DNA of 64,000 nucleotides from Roseomonas sp. KE2513 (GTDB lineage Bacteria > Pseudomonadota > Alphaproteobacteria > Acetobacterales > Acetobacteraceae). Below the pieces are notes generated by a model, which worked only from the letters and a program-made list of their open reading frames with translations, did not search any database and was not told where the DNA came from. Position numbers and translations under genes: made by a program. Below are positions 47,461 to 56,931 of the stretch, piece after piece. Numbering within the stretch: position 1 is the first letter of the stretch; each line of letters begins with the position of its first letter. The stretch is taken from positions 404,443 to 468,442 of the forward strand of contig NZ_RCVR01000001.1 of the NCBI RefSeq assembly GCF_016107305.1, in the 5' to 3' direction.

Positions 47461-48290
47461 TTGCGGACTCTGAGGAGGGCCGTAGGTGGTTTGATCAGCA
47501 CGCAGATCAGGCAGCGATCTGGAACAGCTCGGTGAAGAAGGTGGCTTGAATCCGCATGTCGCGTCCGTTGATCTTCAGAAGCTGCTCCTTCCTCACCATT
47601 GCCATCACCTCGTAGCCTGCCAGTGTTCGTTGTGCGGTAAGGAAGCTACTAAGGCCGAGCCCTGGTGTGACAAGGCGTTTCAGGTGCCGGCGGTCTTGTT
47701 CCACGATGTTGTTGAGGTACTTGCACTGGCGTAGCCGCGAGCGTTGCCACAGTTCGCCATCCTCCTTCAGCTGCTCAATGGCACACGGGTAAGCCAGGTT
47801 CTTGTCTACCGTGACGGTGCGGGGGTTCACTGTATGCGGCTGCCCCAGCGCTTGCGGAAGAACCGCCCTGCGACCTCGGCGTTCCGCTTGGCCGAGAGCA
47901 GGAAGTCGATCGTCCTGCCATGGCTGTCGACCGCGCGATACAGACGCACCCAGCGCCCCTTCACCCGAACGTAGGTCTGGTCGACCCTCCACGAGCCGTT
48001 GCTCGGACACAGATGCGGCCGGATCCGCGTCTCAATCTCTGGTGCACAGGCCTGGGTCCACCGAACGAGGGTGGTGTGCGCGACTTCCACGCCGCGGTCC
48101 TGGAGCATCAGCTCGAGGTCACGGTAGCTGATCGGTAACATCAGGTACCAGCAGGCCGCCCACAGGATCACCTCGGCGGTGAACTGCCGGCCCTTAAGGA
48201 CCGGCCCGGCCTCACCGACGCCACCCTCCGCCGTCTCGACGTGAATGGTCTGTACCTACCCGGGACAGCGCCGCAAGCTCGCAACAGAAC
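47455..48290 (-). mobile_element. IS6-family element with near-matching ends
   Basis: Around the IS6-type transposase lie GTTGTGTTGCG (47455-47465) and, inverted at 48280-48290, GTTCTGTTGCG, which match at 10 of 11 positions and resemble IS6 ends (GGTTCTGTTGCAAA). The implied size of about 836 bp fits the family. The left end sits on the IS3 remnant. The immediate flanks (CGTTGTCT and TTCGCAAC) show no 8-bp target duplication, so one side was probably rearranged. Confidence 0.65.
47507..48216 (-). pseudogene. IS6-family transposase, broken by a one-base deletion
   Basis: The N-terminal part runs VLKGRQFTAEVILWAACWYL, SYRDLELMLQDRGVEV, SWRVDQTYVRVKGRW and FLLSAKRNAEVAGRFFRK; then the frame is lost near 47849 where GCGCTG of relatives reads CGCTG. 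The second part continues in another frame as LGQPHTVNPRTVTVDKN, CKYLNNIVEQDRRHLKR and ends QATFFTELFQIAA at 47507. All three catalytic regions (DxTY, DKN, E of EQD) are present, so this is a recent inactivation. Confidence 0.9.
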
Positions 48291-48466
48291 TGCTTCGCAA
48301 CAACATGCGAGACGACTGGCAAACACGGCCGCTTCTCGCGGCACTGGCCTCTTGGCGATACGGCCTCGGAATGGCAGCTTCAGAGGGCGGCGGTGGTCCG
48401 CCGTTCTCGAACCCTTCCATCCTCGATCCCGGCGACGGGTGAGAAAACCTGCGCAGGGAGGGCAGG

Positions 48467-49417
48467 ATGATGTCGCCTAGGCTTGCTATCGTCACCATCG
48501 GCCAAACACCTCGGGACGACGTGATCCCGGAGATGCTGATGCTGCTGGAAGCCGAACCCGGCAAGCTGCAGGTCGAAGAATTCGGCGTGCTCGATGGGTT
48601 GGTGGAGGCGGAAATCCGTGCCCAAGCCCCCAAACCGCGAGAGGCGCGGCTCCACACACGGCTGGCGGACGGAACAAGTATCGTCCTCGGCAGCGGCTTC
48701 ATCCTGGGCCGGCTGGAGCCTCTTCTGGAGGAGCTGGACGGGCGCGGATACGACCTGATCGTCCTTGCCAGCACGAGCATTTTCCGCTCCTTCCGCATGC
48801 GCACCGCCTTCGTCCACGCCCAAAACGCGGTTGATGCTTGGATTGCGACGCTGGTGATGGGGGATTGCGAGCTGGGCCTGATCCACAGCTTGGCTGGTCA
48901 GCATCGCGGCCTCGCCCACGGCACCCTCGTTCAGAACGCCCGTGCCGTCGTTGCAGGCGGGGAAAGTGCGGAACTGAAGGAGGCGGCAGAGCGACTAGGG
49001 AGTGCTGACCTGATCCTCATGCATTCCGTTAGTTACGGCGAGCCCGACGCACGCCATCTGGCGGCACTGACGCGCAAGCCGGTGGTGACGGCGCGCCGCA
49101 TCCTTGCTGGGGCGATACGCTTGCACCTGTTCGGGTTGGTGGATCAGCCAAGTCCGTCCTCCTTCGGGCTCGCCGCCGACAGCGACCTGTTGGCGTGGTT
49201 GATAGATCACCTTCCCTCCGATGCTGAACTACTCACCCCACGGGAGCGGGACGTTCTTGCGGCGGCGTTGGAGGGCGGCGGGAACAAGGAGATCGGCCGG
49301 AAGCTGGGCATCAGCCATCGGACGGTCGAGATCCACCGCGGGCGGGGCCTCGCGAAGCTGAACGCGCGCTCACCAGTCGAGCTGATGCGTCGCCTGCTGA
49401 TCACGCGCGGAACCTGA
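48467..49417 (+). CDS. AroM-like domain fused to a LuxR-type helix-turn-helix
   Basis: A 316-residue protein. Residues about 4-235 match the AroM family (RLAIVTIGQTPRDDVIPEM, DLIVLASTSIFRSF-like core, HSVSYGEPDARHLAALTRKPVVTARRI), a fold related to Asp/Glu racemases. Residues about 256-310 are a LuxR/GerE HTH (LTPRERDVLAAALEGGGNKEIG, then GISHRTVEIHRGRGLAKL). AroM-like proteins normally end without a DNA-binding domain. The fusion suggests a transcription factor whose sensor is a racemase-like pocket. GGAGGG precedes the ATG at 48467 (second ATG at 48470). It lies upstream of the hydantoinase-transporter operon on the same strand. Confidence 0.85.
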   Translation: MMSPRLAIVTIGQTPRDDVIPEMLMLLEAEPGKLQVEEFGVLDGLVEAEIRAQAPKPREARLHTRLADGTSIVLGSGFILGRLEPLLEELDGRGYDLIVLASTSIFRSFRMRTAFVHAQNAVDAWIATLVMGDCELGLIHSLAGQHRGLAHGTLVQNARAVVAGGESAELKEAAERLGSADLILMHSVSYGEPDARHLAALTRKPVVTARRILAGAIRLHLFGLVDQPSPSSFGLAADSDLLAWLIDHLPSDAELLTPRERDVLAAALEGGGNKEIGRKLGISHRTVEIHRGRGLAKLNARSPVELMRRLLITRGT

Positions 49418-49594
49418 CCCGCCCATTCTTTAGGCTATTTGCTCAATCCGCAAGCAGACTTCCAGGCGCGTGCATTCAGCATACGGGCCAGCCCTTATGT
49501 CGCCGTTCGCAGCCGCCGCTATCCTCCAAGAAGTGCAGGCGGCGACTGGAACGGCTCGGCTCCGGCCCTCCTGCAAAAAGTGGAGTGGCTTTCC

Positions 49595-52500
49595 ATGGCA
49601 GATGACTTCGGACGTTACCGAATCGGCTTCGATATCGGGGGCACCTTCACGGATTTCATCCTGCTGGACCGGCACACTGCTACTATCCGCCTGCACAAGT
49701 GCCTGACCACGCCGCAGGATCCCTCCCAGGGCGCGCTGCTCGGGCTGGCGGAGTTGGTGGCGGACGCGGGCCTCTCGCTTTCCGACATCACCGAGATCGT
49801 GCACGGCACGACGTTGGTGACGAATGCGCTAATTGAGCGCAAGGGCGCAACGCTGGGCATGATCACGAGCGCGGGCTTTCGCGATATCCTGGAGATCGGG
49901 ACCGAGCAGCGCTACGACATTTACGATCTTTTCCTGCAGTTCCCCGATCCCCTGGTCCCCCGCCGCCGCCGCCTGGAAGTTGCGGAGCGGATGGACCGTG
50001 ACGGTCAGGTCGTGACGCCGCTCGACGTGGAAGCGGTGAAGCGCGCGGCAGCGCGGCTGGTCGCGGAGGGGGCTGAGGCCATCGCCATCTGCTTCCTGCA
50101 CGCCTACCGCAACATGGCGCACGAGAAAGCCGCCGCCGCCGCGATCCGCGAGAGCTTCCCGGACCTCCCCCTCTCTCTCTCCTCCGAGGTGGTCGCGGAG
50201 CTGTGGGAGTACCAGCGCTTCGTCACCACCTGCGCCAACGCCTATGTTCAGCCCTTGATGGACCGCTACCTCCGCCGTCTCGAGCGCGAGTTGTGGACGG
50301 GCGGGTTCCGCGGCGCGCTGCGGCTGATGCAGTCGGCTGGCGGGCTCGTCTCGCCAGAGGCGGCGCGCGCCTATCCCATCCGCCTGCTGGAGAGCGGCCC
50401 GGCCGGCGGCGGGCTGGCCACGGCCTTCTTCGGCAAGCTCGTTGGCCAGGAGGACATCATCTCCTTCGACATGGGCGGCACCACGGCCAAGGCCTGCATG
50501 ATCGAGGCCGGACGCTGCGAGATCGCGCCGATGATGGAGGTGGCGCGGCTGCACCGTTTCAAGAAGGGCTCGGGCCTGCCCATCAAGGCGCCGGTCATCG
50601 ACATGATCGAGATCGGCGCGGGCGGCGGCTCCATCGCTGCCATCGACGAGGTGGGGCTACTGAAGGTCGGGCCGCATTCTGCCGGCGCCGATCCCGGCCC
50701 GGCCTGCTACGGCCGCGGCGGCACCCAGCCCACGGTGACGGACGCGAACCTTGCCCTCGGCTACTACGATCCCGGCTTCTTTCTCGGCGGACGCATGTCG
50801 CTCGACAAGGCGGCGGCCGAGGCGGCGCTGGCGCGGGTGGGAGAGGGGCTCGGCCTCTCCGCGGTGGAGACCGCCTGGGGCATCCACCGCACCGTGACAG
50901 AGAGCATGGCCGCCGCCGCCCGCATCCACATCATCGAGAAGGGCAAGGACCCGCGGCGCTACGCCATGGTGGGCTTCGGCGGCGCGGGCCCGGCGCATGC
51001 CGTGGAGGTCGCGCGCATCCTCGGCGTGCAGGAGGTGCTGATCCCACCGGCCTCCGGCGCTGCCTCCGCGCTTGGCTTCCTCGCCGCCCCGCTCTCCTTC
51101 GAGCAGGTCCGCTCGCTGCCGCTCTCGCTGAACGATGCCGGGGCGCCGGCGGCGATGGAGGCGGTGTTGGCGGAGCTCTCGGCCGAGACGGTCGCCATGC
51201 TGACCGCCGCCGGCACCGCCGAGGCTGATATCACCGTCGAGCGCAGCGCCGACATGCGGCTGGCCGGCCAGCTCCACGAGATCAGCGTGCCCCTGCCCGC
51301 CGGCCCGATCACCGCCGCCTCCATCCCGCAGGTGCTGGAAGCCTTCCGGGCCGTGTACTCCGCCCGCTTCACCTCTGTGTACGAGGGTGTCTCGGCGGAG
51401 GTCATCTCCTTCCGAGTTCGCGCCTCAGGCCCGGTCCCGGCGCTGACCGTGGAGCAGGCGGGCGCCCCCGCGGCCGGCACGGCGCGCAAGGGCAGCCGCA
51501 TGGCCTGGTTCGGCGACGCCTTCCACGACACCCCCGTCCTCGACCGCTACGCCCTCGCCATGGGCGAGACCGTGCAGGGCCCGGCGATCATCGAGGAGCG
51601 CGAGGCGACGACCATCCTCGGTCCGCAGGACAGCGTGATGGTCGGCGCGGCGGGCACGCTGCGCATCCGGGTGGGTGTCGCCTCCCCCATCGCTGCCCGC
51701 ATCACCCCGGAAACCCCGATGAGCGAGGCGCGGGCGCTGATCGAGGCGGATCCGGTCTCTCTCGAAATCATGTGGAGCCGCCTGGTCACCATCGTGGAGG
51801 AGATGTGGCACACCATCTGCCGCACCGCCTTCAGCCTCATCGTCTCCGAGGCGCAGGACTTCGCCTGCGACCTGCTGGACGCGACCGGCGAGTCCCTCGC
51901 GCACTCCCCGCGCGCCATGCCGGTCTTCAACCTGACGCTGCCGCGGGCTGTGAAAGCCATGCTGGAGAAGTTCCCGGCCGAGACGCTGCGCCCCGGCGAC
52001 GTGCTGATCACGAACGACCCCTGGCTCTGCGCCGGGCACCTCTACGACATCGCCATCGTCACCCCTGTCTTCCGCGGAGGGCGGCTGGTCGCGCTGCTCG
52101 GCACGGTCGGGCATGTCGGGGACATCGGCGGCATCAAGGACGGGCTGCGGGCGGAGGAGATCTTCGACGAGGGCCTGCAGATCCCGCCCGCCAAGCTCTA
52201 CCGCGCCGGCGAGGCAAACGACACGCTGTTCGATCTCATCGGCGAGAACGTGCGCAAGCCCGAGGAGGTGCTGGGCGACCTGCACTCCTTCGTGGCGGCC
52301 AACGCGCAGGGGGCGGAGCGCCTGCTCTCCTTCATGCAGGACTACGGTATGCACGACCTCCGCGCGCTGGCCGCGGTGGTGCAGGGCCGGGCAGAGAAGG
52401 CGATGCGCGATGCCATCCGCGCGCTGCCGGACGGCGTCTACCGCTCCGAGGTGAGCAACAACATGCTCGGCCAGACGCTGCGCTATCCGCTGAAGCTGAC

Positions 52501-53404
52501 CGTCGCCGGGGACGAGATCGAGCTGGATTTTGCGGGTGCGCCGGCGCAGCTGCCCCGCGGCGGGCTGAACTGCACCTTCAGCTACACCGAGGCGCACGGC
52601 TCCTACCCGCTGAAATGCATCCTCAGCCCGGGGGTGCGCGGCAATGCCGGCTGCTACCGCCCGATGCGGGTTAAGGCACCGGAGGGCTCCGTGCTGAACT
52701 GCACGCGGCCAGCCGCGGTGGCGCTGCGCACACGCACGGGCTGGTACCTCGCACCCAACATCTTCCGCGCTCTTTCCGAGGCGGCGCCGGACCGGGTGCA
52801 GGCGCATACCGGGCTCCCGGTCTCGATCAAGGTGCACGGGCTGGACGCGGCCGGGCGTCTCTACTCCGATCACTTCTTTATGGGCGGCGGTCAGGGCGCG
52901 GGAGCGCGAGGAGATGGGAAGTCGGCGCTGCTCTGGCCGACCTCGGCCGCCAATACCTCGATCGAGCTGTTCGAGACGCGCGCGCCAGTTCTGGTCGTGG
53001 AGAAATCCCTTATCGAGGGTTCCGGCGGGCCGGGGCGGCGTCGCGGCGGGCTCGGCACCCGCACCCGCATGCGCAAGCTGCACGACGACGGCAGGCCCAC
53101 CCAGGCCTCCGTGGCGGCTGAAGGCGTAGGGGTAGAGGCGCCTGGCCTGTTCGGCGGGCAGCAGGGCGGGATGGCGCGCGGCGCCGTGCTCGACCGGAAG
53201 GGGAACTTGGTCCGGGATTGCGGAACTGGCGAGCTGGTGACGCTGAACGATACGAGTCAGATGATCGAGATCCGTCTCTGCGGCGGCTCCGGCTTCGGGG
53301 CGCCGGAGGATCGGCCGGCCTGGCTCGTGGAACAGGACGTGCTTGACGGCTATGTCGGCCCCGGTGCCGCATCCACCCCCACGGCCGCCCAGGCAGCCGA
53401 GTAG
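49595..53404 (+). CDS. Fused hydantoinase A/B (ATP-dependent 5-oxoprolinase-like) protein
   Basis: A 1,269-residue enzyme. Residues about 1-700 are the HyuA half (RIGFDIGGTFTDFILLD, HGTTLVTNALIERKGA, SFDMGGTTAKACMIE, GFGGAGPAHA) and about 715-1255 the HyuB half (DPVSLEIMWSRLVTIVEEM, ITNDPWLCAGHLYDI, VGHVGDIGG). Separate HyuA and HyuB are usual in bacteria; the fused order equals eukaryotic 5-oxoprolinase, which opens pyroglutamate with ATP. Substrate may be a hydantoin, oxoproline or other lactam. ATG 49595 gives the natural MADDFGRYRIGFD start. A binding protein gene follows 13 bases later. Confidence 0.92.
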   Translation: MADDFGRYRIGFDIGGTFTDFILLDRHTATIRLHKCLTTPQDPSQGALLGLAELVADAGLSLSDITEIVHGTTLVTNALIERKGATLGMITSAGFRDILEIGTEQRYDIYDLFLQFPDPLVPRRRRLEVAERMDRDGQVVTPLDVEAVKRAAARLVAEGAEAIAICFLHAYRNMAHEKAAAAAIRESFPDLPLSLSSEVVAELWEYQRFVTTCANAYVQPLMDRYLRRLERELWTGGFRGALRLMQSAGGLVSPEAARAYPIRLLESGPAGGGLATAFFGKLVGQEDIISFDMGGTTAKACMIEAGRCEIAPMMEVARLHRFKKGSGLPIKAPVIDMIEIGAGGGSIAAIDEVGLLKVGPHSAGADPGPACYGRGGTQPTVTDANLALGYYDPGFFLGGRMSLDKAAAEAALARVGEGLGLSAVETAWGIHRTVTESMAAAARIHIIEKGKDPRRYAMVGFGGAGPAHAVEVARILGVQEVLIPPASGAASALGFLAAPLSFEQVRSLPLSLNDAGAPAAMEAVLAELSAETVAMLTAAGTAEADITVERSADMRLAGQLHEISVPLPAGPITAASIPQVLEAFRAVYSARFTSVYEGVSAEVISFRVRASGPVPALTVEQAGAPAAGTARKGSRMAWFGDAFHDTPVLDRYALAMGETVQGPAIIEEREATTILGPQDSVMVGAAGTLRIRVGVASPIAARITPETPMSEARALIEADPVSLEIMWSRLVTIVEEMWHTICRTAFSLIVSEAQDFACDLLDATGESLAHSPRAMPVFNLTLPRAVKAMLEKFPAETLRPGDVLITNDPWLCAGHLYDIAIVTPVFRGGRLVALLGTVGHVGDIGGIKDGLRAEEIFDEGLQIPPAKLYRAGEANDTLFDLIGENVRKPEEVLGDLHSFVAANAQGAERLLSFMQDYGMHDLRALAAVVQGRAEKAMRDAIRALPDGVYRSEVSNNMLGQTLRYPLKLTVAGDEIELDFAGAPAQLPRGGLNCTFSYTEAHGSYPLKCILSPGVRGNAGCYRPMRVKAPEGSVLNCTRPAAVALRTRTGWYLAPNIFRALSEAAPDRVQAHTGLPVSIKVHGLDAAGRLYSDHFFMGGGQGAGARGDGKSALLWPTSAANTSIELFETRAPVLVVEKSLIEGSGGPGRRRGGLGTRTRMRKLHDDGRPTQASVAAEGVGVEAPGLFGGQQGGMARGAVLDRKGNLVRDCGTGELVTLNDTSQMIEIRLCGGSGFGAPEDRPAWLVEQDVLDGYVGPGAASTPTAAQAAE

Positions 53405-53417
53405 AGAGGACCGAACC

Positions 53418-55001
53418 ATGGATCGCCGAAGCTTCCTCCTGGGCGCGGGCGCCGCGGTCGCGGCTTCCTCCCTCGACCCCGCCTACGGGTTCGAGCGAGA
53501 GGGCAACCGGCGCATCCTGGTCTTCTCCGGCAACCAGCCCGTGCCGATCCTCGACCCGCACCAGCGCTACGACTGGTCCACGCGGATGATGCAGCGCTGC
53601 CTGTACGACGCGCTGGTGCGCTACGACGGCACGCCGCCGCGCGTCGTCCCCTGGCTGGCGGAGCGCTGGGAAACGAGTGCGGATGGCAAGACGTGGACCT
53701 TCCACCTCGTCGGGAACGCCAGGTTCCACAACGGCGACCCGGTGGACGCCGAGGCCGTGCGCTTCTCCTTCGAGCGCGGGCTGCGGCTGAACAAGGGCAT
53801 CTCGTGGATGCTGTCCAAGCACCTGAAGCCCGGGAGCATCGTGGCTGTAGACGCGCGTACCGTACGCTTCACACTGGAGCAGCCCTACCCCGACTTCCTC
53901 TCATTCATGCCGCTCTGGTTCATCACCAACCCCAAGCAGGTGATGGCCAACCAGGAGGGCGACGACGACGGCCAGAAGTGGCTGACATCAGCCGAGGCTG
54001 GCTCCGGCCCCTTCCGCATCCGCCGCTGGGACGGACAGAGCGTGATGTCGCTGGAGGCCGTGCCGGACTACTGGAAAGGCTGGCCCATGGCCGAGGCGGA
54101 CCGCCCGGCCGGGGTGATCTACCGCGTCATGCGCGAATCCTCCCCCCGCAAGGCAGCGCTGCAGCGCGGCGAGGTGGACATCGCCGCCGGGCTGACGCCG
54201 GATGACATCGAGCAGCTCGGTAAGATGCCGGGAATGACCATCGCGGATGTGCCGGGGGCCGCCCCCTTCGCCATCATGCTGAACACGCAGAAGGGGCCGA
54301 CGGCGGACCTCAACCTGCGCAAGGCCATCGCTTACGCCTTCGACTACGACGCCCTGATCACGATCCACAAGGGTGCTGCCCGGCTGATGGACGGGCCCTT
54401 TCCGGTGGTGACCGCGGGGCGCATCACACTCGACATGCCGCGCCGGAACCTGGAACTGGCGAAGGGGTACATGGCGAAGACGGCCACGCCCGAGGGCGGG
54501 ATCGAACTCGAGTTCCTCCACATCGCCGGGCACGAGGTGCAGCGGCAGATCGGGCTCGTGCTCCTGGCGGCGCTGCAGCCGCTCGGCATCAAGGTGAACC
54601 TCGTCGCCCAGCCCTGGCCGACGCTGATCGGCCGCGGTGCCTCGCCGGAGACGGCGGCGGCGATGACGGCCGTCTACGTCACGCCCGTCACCACCTCTCC
54701 GGATACGGTGGCGTCGCAGTACGCCTCCTCCGCCGCCGGGCAGTTCTGGGGCATCCACCACCTGCGCGACGCCGAAATCGATCGCATGGTCGCCGAAGCT
54801 GCGGTCGAGCTGGACGAGGTGAAGCGCGCGGACCTCTACGCCCGCATCCAGCGCCGCGTGGTCGAGCTCCAGCCCGTGATCTTCTGCATGACCGCCAACC
54901 AGCAATGGGCCATGCGCGGCTACGTGAAAGGCTTCCAGCCCCAGCCGCTGAACCTGACGGGCGAGGTGGACCTCTTCCCGCTCTATGCGGCGCGTGCCTG
55001 A
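53418..55001 (+). CDS. Peptide/nickel-type periplasmic substrate-binding protein (family 5)
   Basis: A 527-residue SBP_bac_5 protein with a twin-Arg-like leader (MDRRSFLLGAGAAVAASS). Typical segments are ILDPHQRYDWSTRMMQRCLYDAL, WTFHLVGNARFHNGDPVDAE and AGSGPFRIRRWDG. AGAGAGGA precedes the ATG. It is the ligand receptor for the permease and ATPase genes that follow in the same operon. Confidence 0.92.
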   Translation: MDRRSFLLGAGAAVAASSLDPAYGFEREGNRRILVFSGNQPVPILDPHQRYDWSTRMMQRCLYDALVRYDGTPPRVVPWLAERWETSADGKTWTFHLVGNARFHNGDPVDAEAVRFSFERGLRLNKGISWMLSKHLKPGSIVAVDARTVRFTLEQPYPDFLSFMPLWFITNPKQVMANQEGDDDGQKWLTSAEAGSGPFRIRRWDGQSVMSLEAVPDYWKGWPMAEADRPAGVIYRVMRESSPRKAALQRGEVDIAAGLTPDDIEQLGKMPGMTIADVPGAAPFAIMLNTQKGPTADLNLRKAIAYAFDYDALITIHKGAARLMDGPFPVVTAGRITLDMPRRNLELAKGYMAKTATPEGGIELEFLHIAGHEVQRQIGLVLLAALQPLGIKVNLVAQPWPTLIGRGASPETAAAMTAVYVTPVTTSPDTVASQYASSAAGQFWGIHHLRDAEIDRMVAEAAVELDEVKRADLYARIQRRVVELQPVIFCMTANQQWAMRGYVKGFQPQPLNLTGEVDLFPLYAARA

Positions 55002-55003
55002 CG

Positions 55004-56011
55004 ATGCTCCGCTACCTGGCTCGCCGCATCGCCTATGTCGCGCTGATGCTGGCGGGGCTGGTGCTGATCACCTTCGTCATCTCCAACGTCACCCCGGCTG
55101 ACCCGGCCGCGCTCGCGGCCGGGCCGGACGCGACGCCGGAGATGGTCGCCACCTTGCGCCGGGAGTACGGGCTTGACCGGCCGCTGCCGGAACAATTCCT
55201 GCGCTACGTCGGCGACCTCCTGCAGGGCCGGCTGGGGCGCTCGATCCAGAGCGGGAACGAGGTGATGGACGACCTCTCGCGCTACGTGCCGGCCAGCCTG
55301 CAGCTCGTGCTGCTGGCCATGGGTTTCGCTTGCGTGGTGGGCATTCCCTTGGGCATCCTCTCGGCGGTGCGGCGCCACTCGCTGCTCGACCATGGCATCC
55401 GCGTGCTCGCGGTCTCAGGCGTGGCGCTGCCGGCCTTCTGGATCGCGCTGCTGCTGCAACTCGTCCTGGCGGTGTGGATGGGCTGGTTGCCGACGGGCGG
55501 CCAGCTCTCCATCGCGGCCGACCCGCCGCCGGTCTTCACGGGCATGGTTCTCTTCGACGCGCTGCTCACCGGTCAGTGGGACACCTTCGGCGATGCGGCC
55601 GCCCATTCGGTGCTGCCGGCCTTCGTGCTCTCCCTTCCGTGCCTGGCCTCCGTGCTGCGGGTGAACAGGGCCGAGATGATTGAGGTGCTGGGCTCGGACC
55701 ACGTTACCGCCGCCCGCGCGCACGGGGTTGTCCCGCGGCGGGTGGTGGGGCGGCTGGCGCTGAAGAACGCGATGCTGCCGACGCTCGCCATGATCGGCCT
55801 CCGCTTCGGCTGGATGCTGGGCAGCACCGTGCTGGTCGAGACGGTGTTCGACTGGCCGGGCATAGGTCTCTATGCCGTCAGCTCCGCCATCGCCTCCGAC
55901 TTCAAGCCGGTCATGGGGGTAACGCTGACGATCGGGCTGATCTTCATGCTGGCGAACCTCCTGGTTGACCTTGCCTACGGCTGGCTCGACCCGAGGACCC
56001 GCAGCGCATGA
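55004..56011 (+). CDS. Dipeptide-type ABC transporter permease (DppB-like)
   Basis: A 335-residue inner-membrane protein starting MLRYLARRIAYVALMLAGL, with six hydrophobic segments and the family loop GRLGRSIQSGNEVMDDL. The binding-protein-dependent EAA-like loop (MIEVLGSDHVTAARAHGVVPRRV) couples to the ATPases. The ATG is two bases after the SBP stop. Confidence 0.93.
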   Translation: MLRYLARRIAYVALMLAGLVLITFVISNVTPADPAALAAGPDATPEMVATLRREYGLDRPLPEQFLRYVGDLLQGRLGRSIQSGNEVMDDLSRYVPASLQLVLLAMGFACVVGIPLGILSAVRRHSLLDHGIRVLAVSGVALPAFWIALLLQLVLAVWMGWLPTGGQLSIAADPPPVFTGMVLFDALLTGQWDTFGDAAAHSVLPAFVLSLPCLASVLRVNRAEMIEVLGSDHVTAARAHGVVPRRVVGRLALKNAMLPTLAMIGLRFGWMLGSTVLVETVFDWPGIGLYAVSSAIASDFKPVMGVTLTIGLIFMLANLLVDLAYGWLDPRTRSA

Positions 56012-56931
56012 GCACGACCACCGCCGCCCCGCCCTCCTTGCCACGCTTGGCGCGCCTTCGCCTGGAGTATGCCGGCCTGTTTCGGCAGCTTCGCTTCTTT
56101 ACCTGGACCTTCGCCCGAAGCCCCTCCGCGCTGCTGGGCCTTGCGCTGGTGCTGGCCTTCCTCCTGCTGGCGGCGATCGGGCCCTGGATCGTCCCCTATC
56201 CGGAGGACGCGCAAGGGGCGGTGAACCTGGCGCGGCGGCTCCAGCCGCCCTCCTCCGCGCATCTCTTCGGCACGGATGAGATGGGGAACGACATCTTCAC
56301 CCGTGTTATCATCGGCACCCGGACGAGCTTCTGGATCGGGCTGACCATCACTGGCCTGGCGGCGCTGGTCGGCGTACCCCTCGGGGTGACGGCGGGATAC
56401 TTCGGCGGGCGCGTGCGCTCCGTCATCATGCGCGCCACGGACGTGTTCCTGGCGGTGCCGGGATTGGTGCTGGCTCTGGCGATCGTCGCCTCGCTCGGGC
56501 CCGGAATCATGCACGGCGTGCTGGCGCTCACCATCGTCTGGTGGCCGGGCTACGTCCGCCTGATCGAGGCAAAGGCGCTGACGTTGCGCTCCGAGGCCTA
56601 TGTCGAGGCGGCGCGAACCATGGGAGCCTCCCATGGCTGGATCCTGCGGCACCATATCCTGCCCAACTGCATCAGCCCTCTGATCGTGAAGGCCAGCATG
56701 GATATGGGCATGGCCATCCTTGCGGCGGCCTCCCTCGGCTTCATCGGCCTGGGTGCGAAGCCACCGGCGCCGGAATGGGGCGCAATGATCTCCGTCGGGC
56801 GAACCTTCATGCCTGACTGGTGGTGGTATTCTGCAGCTCCGGGACTGTTCATCTTCCTCACCGTTCTTGGCTTCAACCTTTTCGGCGACGGGTTGCGCGA
56901 CACGCTCGACCCGCGGAGCTCGAAGGGATGA
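56008..56931 (+). CDS. Dipeptide-type ABC transporter permease (DppC-like)
   Basis: The second permease, 307 residues. The DppC signature HLFGTDEMGNDIFTRVIIGTR lies near residue 88-108 and the ATPase-coupling loop EAYVEAARTMGASHGWILRHHILPN near 195-220. It overlaps the DppB-like stop (ATGA) and its own stop overlaps the next start. Confidence 0.93.
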   Translation: MSTTTAAPPSLPRLARLRLEYAGLFRQLRFFTWTFARSPSALLGLALVLAFLLLAAIGPWIVPYPEDAQGAVNLARRLQPPSSAHLFGTDEMGNDIFTRVIIGTRTSFWIGLTITGLAALVGVPLGVTAGYFGGRVRSVIMRATDVFLAVPGLVLALAIVASLGPGIMHGVLALTIVWWPGYVRLIEAKALTLRSEAYVEAARTMGASHGWILRHHILPNCISPLIVKASMDMGMAILAAASLGFIGLGAKPPAPEWGAMISVGRTFMPDWWWYSAAPGLFIFLTVLGFNLFGDGLRDTLDPRSSKG

